Assembly: GCA_946998295.1 (NCBI GenBank)
Contig: CAMPYS010000023.1
Location: 1-29,701, forward strand
Direction: 5' to 3'
Length of the DNA: 29,701 nucleotides
From: an uncultured Prevotella sp.
GTDB lineage: Bacteria > Bacteroidota > Bacteroidia > Bacteroidales > Bacteroidaceae
The notes under the pieces: generated by a model
Told to the model about the DNA's origin: nothing
Database searches by the model: none
Seen by the model: the letters and a program-made list of their open reading frames with translations, nothing else
Translations under genes and position numbers: made by a program
Part shown: one piece after another, positions 24,211 through 29,701 of the stretch
Position numbering within the stretch: position 1 is the first letter of the stretch
Layout: every line of letters begins with the position of its first letter

Positions 24211-24217
24211 GGAGGAG
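24211..24217 (+). promoter_or_regulatory. Isolated Shine-Dalgarno-like GGAGGAG
   Basis: GGAGGAG stands 38 bases before the glpT ATG, too far for a normal ribosome binding site, and no ATG follows at the right distance. In a genome that mostly lacks such motifs it is conspicuous. It may be chance or part of a folded leader in which the stretch is brought near the start. Confidence 0.25.
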
Positions 24218-24255
24218 ATAATTAAACAAAGTTTATAAATTAAATTAATTTTACT

Positions 24256-25647
24256 ATGTGGAATTTTTTAGTCCCACCTGTTTTTAAGCCAGAAGCAACT
24301 GGCCCTGAAGCAGATGCTAAGTACAAACGCCTGCGATGGCAAGTTTTCGTAGGTATTTTTATTGGTTATGCTGGATTTTATATAGTCCGTAAAAACTTCT
24401 CAATGGCAATACCAAGTCTTGCTCCATTCGGTTTCGATAAGGGTGAACTTGGTGTTGTTTTGTCAATGAACGCCATTGCTTATGGATTCTCTAAATTCAT
24501 AATGGCAAGTGTTTCTGACCGAAGTAATGCACAACGTTTCTTACCTTTAGGGTTGATATTAGCAGCTCTATCAATGATGTTTATGTTTGTCCCTATTCAA
24601 TGGATAGGTGTAGAGCATAAGTCGCTTGCTATATTTGTTATGGCAGCACTGAACTTCCTTGTAGGTTGGTTTAACGGTATGGGATGGCCTCCTTGCGGTC
24701 GTGTTATGACACATTGGTTCTCCATAAAAGAGCGTGGTACATGGATGTCTGTATGGAACTGTGCTCACAATGTTGGTGGAGCTTTAGTAGGTCCTATGGC
24801 TGTTTATGGTGCATTATGGTTTGGAAGTTGGTTCTATGGTGCAGACCACGACCGTTACTTTATGATAGGTACATATGTATTTCCTGCAGCTGTAGCTATA
24901 TTGATTGCAATAGTAGCTTTCCTTATGATCAGAGATACACCTCAGTCTTGTGGACTTCCATCTATTGAAAAATGGAAAGGTGAGTATTCAAAGAATTATG
25001 ATGAAGAAAAGTCAGAAGAGGTTCTATCTACTTCTGAAATATTCCATACAGTTTTGACAAATAAGTTTCTTTGGTACATAGCCTTTGCAAATGCTTTTGT
25101 ATATATGGTACGCTATGGATGTTTAGACTGGGCTCCAACTATTCTTAGTGATAAAGGTATTAAGTTAGACGAAGCAGGTTGGGCATATTTCGCATATGAA
25201 ATAGCAGCAATTCCTGGAACACTTATCTGTGGATGGTTGAGCGATAAAGTATTCCATGGTCGTCGTGCATTACCTACAATATTATTTATGTTTATAGTAG
25301 GTATATTTGTATTCTTATATTGGCAATATTTGGACAACATAAATGTTGTATTAGTATGCCTTATAGGTATAGGCTTCTTCATCTATGGACCAGTTATGCT
25401 TATAGGTGTTCAGGCTCTTGATCTTGCGCCAAAGAATGCTGCTGGTACAGCTGCTGGTCTAACTGGCTTTATGGGATATGTACTCGGAACAGCCCTTTTA
25501 GCAAATGTTGTTATAGGTTATGTTGCTGAAAATGCAGGTTGGGATTGGACTTTCATACTACTTATGATAGCTTGTCTTCTTGCAATCGTATTTATGGCTC
25601 TAACATATGCAGAGGAACAATATCTTGTTAAGAAAAAGAAAAAATAA
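24256..25647 (+). CDS. glpT: Glycerol-3-phosphate transporter (MFS antiporter)
   Basis: A 463-residue inner-membrane organophosphate:phosphate antiporter of the MFS (OPA family), with about 12 membrane helices. The substrate-binding arginines are kept: R45 in YIVRKNFSMA, exactly the E. coli GlpT position, and R287 in MVRYGCLDWAPT, the counterpart of E. coli R269. The conserved family block WPPCGRVMTHWFS is at 145-157. An in-frame upstream stop at 24241 fixes the start. glpQ follows 39 bases downstream, so imported glycerol-3-phosphate can come directly from its product. Confidence 0.95.
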   Translation: MWNFLVPPVFKPEATGPEADAKYKRLRWQVFVGIFIGYAGFYIVRKNFSMAIPSLAPFGFDKGELGVVLSMNAIAYGFSKFIMASVSDRSNAQRFLPLGLILAALSMMFMFVPIQWIGVEHKSLAIFVMAALNFLVGWFNGMGWPPCGRVMTHWFSIKERGTWMSVWNCAHNVGGALVGPMAVYGALWFGSWFYGADHDRYFMIGTYVFPAAVAILIAIVAFLMIRDTPQSCGLPSIEKWKGEYSKNYDEEKSEEVLSTSEIFHTVLTNKFLWYIAFANAFVYMVRYGCLDWAPTILSDKGIKLDEAGWAYFAYEIAAIPGTLICGWLSDKVFHGRRALPTILFMFIVGIFVFLYWQYLDNINVVLVCLIGIGFFIYGPVMLIGVQALDLAPKNAAGTAAGLTGFMGYVLGTALLANVVIGYVAENAGWDWTFILLMIACLLAIVFMALTYAEEQYLVKKKKK

Positions 25648-25686
25648 AGTGTTTTTTATTATTTAAATAACTAATAAGCAAAATCA

Positions 25687-27396
25687 ATGATTAAAAATTT
25701 TTACAAAGTAGGACTTGCTGGAATCGCAATCTGTGCTGCTTTAACTTCATGCTCTGATGAGCAGGAGTTCACAAATGAAAATACCGATGCTAAGCGTATT
25801 AATGTAAGTACTTTAACACCAGAAATGGCTAAAGTAAGAGATTATGTTCCTTTGTATGCTTGTGTTGCTCATCGCGGATCTACCTATTGGACTCCAGAAG
25901 AGACAGAAGCTTCATGGCGTTGGGCTCGTAACATGGGTGCTGATTACTTAGAAAGTGACCTTCAGGCTACAAAAGATGGTGTTGTACTTGCAAATCATGA
26001 TGAAAACTTGAAACGTACAACTAATATTGAAGATGTTTTTTCAGACGAAGTACCAACAATACGTAAAGACTTCTATCGTAGTTTCCGTAATCCAGATGGT
26101 AGCCAACATTTCTCTGAAGCTGATATCGAAGAGCAATATATTAGAGACTTGAAAGACTTCCGCTCTAATTACACAATGTCATACTATTATGCAGAACTTC
26201 TTATGCTTGATGCTGGTAAGTGGTTTAATGATGCTACACCAGAGCAAGGTCGTGCATCATTTGCAGCAAAACATAATGGTAAAATTGTTTACAATGATGG
26301 AGTTCCTTCTATCCAATATGCTGATGGTCTATATGTATCTGCTTTACAAGACCAAATTAACTATGCTATGGGTAATAAGTTAAACCGTGATGCTAATGGT
26401 CGTCGTATCTTAACTTATAAGATAAAAGACGAGTATAAGAATATGACCCTAAAACAAATATACGAAGCATCTCGTCCTGCTGTTAAAAATGGCGACAAGA
26501 GCGTTAAAGGTTCTAAAGCTTCTAAATACATGGACTTTGTTGAGTATAGTTTTGGTGATAAAAACGGTTCAACAGCTTATGTTCATGATGATGCTGATAA
26601 TGGTAACCGTCCTGGTATCTATCCAGAATTTAAAGAGTCATGGCTTAACCCTAAAGATATAGAGATTCGTGTTTATAACATTCTTGACGATTGGGGTTGG
26701 AACATTATCACTAAACCTGCTGATGCAAAAGCTCCATTCTATGTAAATGGAAAAATAAATGTAGGTAAGACAAACGGTAAGGTTATCCTTCAAACATTCT
26801 CTTTTGATGCTCTAAATCGTGCATATAAGGTATTTAAGGGACAAATTCCTATGTGTTTCTTGTTATGGACAAGTAACCCTCCTTATGCAACAGATTTAGC
26901 TATTACAACACCAACAGGTTATGCTAGTTTTATAAAATATGCTCAAGATCATGGTGCTCATATCATAGGTCCATCTATTGCAGGTGCTCCAAATAACTAT
27001 CCTGAACTTAATAACCCTTGGCAAGTTTATTTAATACGTAAAGCTGGTATGTTAAATCACCCATACTCATTTGACTCAGATGCTCAAATGAAAAAATACA
27101 TGGGATATTTTGTTAACTTCTGGGGTCAAAATCCAACAGAATTTGACGACTTGCTAAATGTAGTTGTTCAACCTACACAATATACAGAGTTCAAAAAGCC
27201 TAGCTCACACCCTGTATATATGGATGGATTCTTTACTAACCGTTCAGAAGTTTCTCTTAAATATATGATAGAAAATGGATTCCGTTGCAGTGCAAAACTT
27301 GCTAACCCATTCCATCCTGGCCAACTTTACGACAACTCTCAAGCACCTTCTAAAGTACCTGATGCAGATGATGTTCTTCAAAAGCTGGGATACTAA
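25687..27396 (+). CDS. glpQ: Glycerophosphodiester phosphodiesterase lipoprotein
   Basis: This enzyme hydrolyses deacylated phospholipids such as glycerophosphocholine to glycerol-3-phosphate plus alcohol. The signal peptide ends in the lipobox L-T-S-C (C22), so it is a lipoprotein, probably facing the periplasm or cell surface. The GDPD catalytic block is complete: H62-R63 in VAHRGS, E89 and D91 in YLESDLQ, and H104 in LANHDEN. A second core strand, KVILQTFSFDALNRAYK (about 352-368), fits the family. At 569 residues it is far longer than E. coli GlpQ (358); a segment of about 230 residues (120-350) separates the two conserved parts and may shape the substrate pocket. It sits between glpT and a porin gene. 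Confidence 0.9.
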   Translation: MIKNFYKVGLAGIAICAALTSCSDEQEFTNENTDAKRINVSTLTPEMAKVRDYVPLYACVAHRGSTYWTPEETEASWRWARNMGADYLESDLQATKDGVVLANHDENLKRTTNIEDVFSDEVPTIRKDFYRSFRNPDGSQHFSEADIEEQYIRDLKDFRSNYTMSYYYAELLMLDAGKWFNDATPEQGRASFAAKHNGKIVYNDGVPSIQYADGLYVSALQDQINYAMGNKLNRDANGRRILTYKIKDEYKNMTLKQIYEASRPAVKNGDKSVKGSKASKYMDFVEYSFGDKNGSTAYVHDDADNGNRPGIYPEFKESWLNPKDIEIRVYNILDDWGWNIITKPADAKAPFYVNGKINVGKTNGKVILQTFSFDALNRAYKVFKGQIPMCFLLWTSNPPYATDLAITTPTGYASFIKYAQDHGAHIIGPSIAGAPNNYPELNNPWQVYLIRKAGMLNHPYSFDSDAQMKKYMGYFVNFWGQNPTEFDDLLNVVVQPTQYTEFKKPSSHPVYMDGFFTNRSEVSLKYMIENGFRCSAKLANPFHPGQLYDNSQAPSKVPDADDVLQKLGY

Positions 27397-27450
27397 TTAT
27401 CAAAATATTTATAGTAAAAAAATAAATTATATTCAAAATTAGATCTTAAT

Positions 27451-28791
27451 ATGAAACAATATATAATGATGCCTATATTGGCACTATGTGCAATGAATAT
27501 AGCAGCTCAAAATTTCGACACAAAACCATCTGTAACAGTAGATAATGAGAAAGAGAATATGCAGTTTACTGTTGGTGCACGTTTTATGGCAGATGCTGCT
27601 TATTATAATAGTAACTTCACTCCAATGAAAAGCGGTGCAGCTATAACAGATGCTCGTATACGTACATCTTTTAAATATAAAGATTGGAATTTTTATGCTG
27701 ACTTTGGCTTTGGTGGTGGAAAGTTTAGCCAAAAAAACATATTCCTACAATATACACAGCGTGATAACTCTGGTGCTACTCATGCCATAAAAGGTGGTTA
27801 TTATACTGATCCTGCAAGCTCTATGGCTCGTACAACATCACTTGGTAGCTACCACTTTATCTCTCGTGCTGGTTCAGCAAATGCTTTAGGAGAAGGTCGT
27901 GAACTTGGTATTACCTATAAGTATAATAGTAATAAGTTTATGGCATACCAAGGTATATTTACTGAAAATCAATATAATGCTCAACAAGCAGGATTTAATG
28001 GCTTTGTTGCTGCAGGACGTTATATCTATCGCCCAATAGCAACAGGAGACCAAACTCTTGCAATAGGTGCAAATATCCGCTACCAACATGTAGGTGGAGG
28101 TGTTGTAGAAAAGAATGTATTGAAGAAGAATTTACATTTAGGGCAATCAATGGAATCATATGTAGATCCTACAGATAAATTTGTTTCTTGTGATTTACCT
28201 TGGGCTGAAAATGTAATTGATGCAGGTGCAGAGGCTTTATACCATAATGATAAGTTCTTTATACGTGGTGAATACTTATATAAACACGTAACAAAGAAAC
28301 GTGACTCTAAAACTCTATTTGATGTTACAAACAACACTATAGATACATGGGGTACTTTAGATATTTGGATTTCTGCTAATCCTTTACGTGCAAACTCTTT
28401 CCACGGGGGTTATGTTGAACTTGGTTATATGATTTTTGGAGATGCTTACAAGTATGATAGCGAAAACGGAACTCTAAAAGGGCTATCTGGTCGCTCTCTT
28501 GAAGTTGTAGCTCGTTACAATTATACTGGTTTAAATGATATTCTTGCTGGAGAATATTTCTCTGCTGGTCGTAACCAATACTATCCAAGTGGACAGATGC
28601 AAGACTGGCCTTTCCAGTCTACAAGTGTAGGTGGTGGTAATATCAACTCTGTTACTCTTGGCTTGAACTATAGCTTTAACAAGTATGCTCAAGTTATGTT
28701 AGACTATACATATCACAACTTAAAGAAGGACTTCTTACCATACGATAAGAATTTCCACCAAGTACAAGCTCGTATGCAATTTGTATTCTAA
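27451..28791 (+). CDS. OprO/OprP-family porin of the glp locus
   Basis: A 446-residue outer-membrane porin with a signal peptide (about 1-19, ending NIAAQ). Its pattern matches the phosphate-selective porin O/P family: DARIRTSFKYKDWNFYADFG, then GGYYTDPASSMARTTSLGSY with the downstream SRAGSANALGEGRELGITYKY. The C terminus ends QARMQFVF with a final phenylalanine, as required for outer-membrane insertion. Phosphate-type porins carry anions, so passage of glycerophosphodiesters or glycerol-3-phosphate for GlpQ and GlpT is a fitting job, though not shown. It is the last gene of the locus and is followed by a strong terminator. Confidence 0.85.
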   Translation: MKQYIMMPILALCAMNIAAQNFDTKPSVTVDNEKENMQFTVGARFMADAAYYNSNFTPMKSGAAITDARIRTSFKYKDWNFYADFGFGGGKFSQKNIFLQYTQRDNSGATHAIKGGYYTDPASSMARTTSLGSYHFISRAGSANALGEGRELGITYKYNSNKFMAYQGIFTENQYNAQQAGFNGFVAAGRYIYRPIATGDQTLAIGANIRYQHVGGGVVEKNVLKKNLHLGQSMESYVDPTDKFVSCDLPWAENVIDAGAEALYHNDKFFIRGEYLYKHVTKKRDSKTLFDVTNNTIDTWGTLDIWISANPLRANSFHGGYVELGYMIFGDAYKYDSENGTLKGLSGRSLEVVARYNYTGLNDILAGEYFSAGRNQYYPSGQMQDWPFQSTSVGGGNINSVTLGLNYSFNKYAQVMLDYTYHNLKKDFLPYDKNFHQVQARMQFVF

Positions 28792-28827
28792 TATAAATAA
28801 TAGCAAATAATTATTGTTATAAAAATT

Positions 28828-28873
28828 AAAGGGAGGGTGTGTAGGAATAGACATATCCTCTCTTTTTATTTTT
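28828..28873 (+). terminator. Rho-independent terminator of the glp locus
   Basis: A 15-bp stem (28828-28842 with 28851-28865, three G-U pairs) closes on an 8-base loop and is followed by a T-rich run to 28873. It begins 37 bases after the porin stop codon, as expected for the end of the operon. Confidence 0.85.
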
Positions 28874-28943
28874 CTATTCCTTAAAATTTTATTTTAGCTG
28901 CGCAAGTTTATTTTATTATTACTGATGAGTTAAAAGTTTTCTT

Positions 28944-28964
28944 TTATTGCTGTTTGGTAAAACT
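28944..28964 (+). repeat. 21-bp dispersed repeat, copy 2
   Basis: This copy matches the left-edge copy at 18 of 21 positions, with TTTGG in place of TCCGG. The end of the copy overlaps a short palindrome, AACTCA-TAT-TGAGTT (28961-28975). It lies 32 bases before copy 3. Confidence 0.6.
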
Positions 28965-28975
28965 CATATTGAGTT

Positions 28976-28996
28976 ATATTGCAGTCCGGTAAAACT
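28976..28996 (+). repeat. 21-bp dispersed repeat, copy 3
   Basis: This copy matches the left-edge copy (minus strand 52-32) at 20 of 21 positions. With copy 2 it forms a 32-base-period direct pair upstream of the IS256-family element, which suggests nested or degraded mobile-element ends. Confidence 0.65.
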
Positions 28997-29033
28997 CAAA
29001 AGAGCATAAATATCTTCCCCGAAGCCCCGTAAA

Positions 29034-29078
29034 ATAGGACTTTTGGGTTAATTTTTTCAAAAGTAGGTACTGTCCTAT
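29034..29078. repeat. Inverted repeats spanning the IS256-family left end
   Basis: ATAGGAC (29034-29040) is complementary to GTCCTAT (29072-29078), and CTTTTG (29040-29045) to CAAAAG (29058-29063). The outer arm lies within the presumed terminal repeat of the element. It may form an RNA hairpin that shields the transposase from outside transcription, or be the relic of another element end. Confidence 0.35.
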
Positions 29079-29104
29079 AAAAGTGTGTAAGCCCATATTT
29101 TTAT

Positions 29105-29112
29105 TATCTTTG
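29105..29112 (+). promoter_or_regulatory. Candidate -7 element of the transposase
   Basis: TATCTTTG is an exact TAnnTTTG match, 27 bases before the transposase ATG and inside the element. No -33 TTTG is seen at the usual spacing. Confidence 0.45.
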
Positions 29113-29139
29113 TATTTGAAATATAAAATAAGATAAGAA

Positions 29140-29691
29140 ATGGAACTTACACAATTACAAATTTCGGAAATTATTTCTAATTACACAAGCAGTAGTGAGG
29201 GTTTTGTAACTCTTCAGTCTTTAATCATGAACTCCCTGATGTATCATGAACGAGAGTTGTTCGTCAGCGAAAATGCCCATGAACAATGCAATGGCTTTCG
29301 TAGTCGTCGCTGGTATAGTCATGGCTTTGAGTTTTCTCTTCGCATTCCCCGTAGCCGTAGTGGTAATTTCTATCCTGTCCTTCTTGGATTAATACGTAAC
29401 GAAAGCGAGGAACGCGCACGTCTATTCAACCTTCTTTATACTAAGGGGCTCACAACAGAACAGATAGGTGAGGTCTCTGAGTGTGTCTATGGTCGTTCCT
29501 ACAGCAAACAACAGGTTTCCTATTTAGCAAACAGTTGTCGTGATGATGTCGAGAAATGGCTTTGCCGTAATCTTTCCTCTCACTATCTGGCAGTCTATAT
29601 CGATGCAACCTTCATCTCCACCCGTAGGGACATACAGGTGTCAAAAACATCAATTTTGTGTAGCACACCTCAAGCGTCAGGTCGTCAATAG
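29140..29691 (+). pseudogene. IS256-family (mutator-type) transposase, internally deleted
   Basis: The 183-residue frame has the N-terminal part of an IS256/MuDR-type transposase: an LMYHERELFVSE helix, NGFRSRRWYSHGFEFSLRIP, a helix-turn-helix region (TTEQIGEVSECVYGRSYSKQ), and the first catalytic aspartate D155 in YIDATF. After Q-V-S-K the frame leaves the family pattern and stops at 29691. Another frame from 29648 to the window end reads HQFCVAHLKRQVVNSVAH, which fits the C-x2-H-x2-R block normally found about 70 residues further on. A deletion therefore seems to have removed the second catalytic aspartate region and shifted the frame. Codons are less AT-biased than those of the neighbours, consistent with acquisition. 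A sequencing error could explain a frameshift but not the missing block. Confidence 0.8.
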
Positions 29692-29701
29692 TGTTGCCCA
29701 C

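Larger units (their letters stand above)
29066..29701 (+). mobile_element. IS256-family element, left part, continues past the window
   Basis: The presumed left terminal repeat begins near 29066 (GGTACTGTCCTATAAAAGTG) and resembles IS256 ends in its GTC...TATAA...GTGTGTAA layout. The transposase frame begins 74 bases in. The right end and any target duplication are outside the window, so the exact left boundary is approximate. Confidence 0.6.

Noticed and set aside
24684..24968. Plus-strand frame inside glpT
   Set aside because: Cys/Trp-rich translation typical of an out-of-frame reading of a membrane-protein gene.
28944..28996. CRISPR array
   Set aside because: Only two diverged repeats in direct orientation with an 11-base gap between them, and no cas gene; a third copy is 29 kb away in reverse orientation.

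Overview
The window is AT-rich DNA from a member of the Bacteroidota, most likely order Bacteroidales. The evidence is the repeated promoter form TTTG-N20-TAnnTTTG (exact at two loci), the near absence of Shine-Dalgarno sequences before genes, a DUF4290 gene, an OmpA-type domain with a GFAS-x-EG loop, and the gene order tsaB-DUF4290-murA-rimM-dxr-rseP. I cannot support a genus; the metabolism fits an anaerobe or facultative anaerobe.

Layout. Positions 1-60 hold a mobile-element-like 21-bp repeat that forms the 3' end of a small cupin gene. At 0.8-3.9 kb an outer-membrane multi-barrel protein is followed by an OmpA-family protein. At 4.0-6.4 kb lie a uridine-phosphorylase-type enzyme and mnmE, then a tRNA-Gln(UUG) gene with its own promoter and an 18-bp terminator hairpin. 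From 13.35 kb down to 6.65 kb a minus-strand operon reads tsaB, DUF4290, murA, rimM, dxr, rseP and licD: tRNA t6A formation, first committed step of peptidoglycan synthesis, ribosome maturation, MEP isoprenoid pathway, site-2 protease, and a LicD-type phosphotransferase. Divergent from it (13.8-16.5 kb) are a family 2 glycosyltransferase, an IspD/TarI-type cytidylyltransferase and an extended SDR. Together with LicD these could build a CDP-polyol and attach its phosphate to a surface glycan, a bacterial counterpart of the ISPD/fukutin pair.

At 16.8-28.8 kb is a complete glycerol/glycerol-3-phosphate locus: glpA, glpB, glpC, glpK, glpF, an unassigned outer-membrane protein, glpT, glpQ and an OprO/P-type porin. 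The inferred flow is: glycerophosphodiesters enter through the porin, lipoprotein GlpQ releases glycerol-3-phosphate in the periplasm, GlpT imports it, GlpF/GlpK capture free glycerol, and GlpABC oxidises glycerol-3-phosphate to DHAP with electrons passed to the quinone pool. A 15-bp perfect inverted repeat lies just upstream of the likely -7 element and is the best operator candidate. No regulator gene is present.

The right edge (28.8-29.7 kb) has a strong terminator after the porin, two more copies of the 21-bp repeat, and the left part of an IS256-family element whose transposase carries an internal deletion and frameshift. That element has visibly different, less AT-biased codon use than the rest. 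I found no CRISPR array, prophage or defence island. The points most worth follow-up are the repeat family at both edges, the glp operator and unassigned glp porin, the cytidylyltransferase/SDR/LicD set, and the three-barrel envelope protein.
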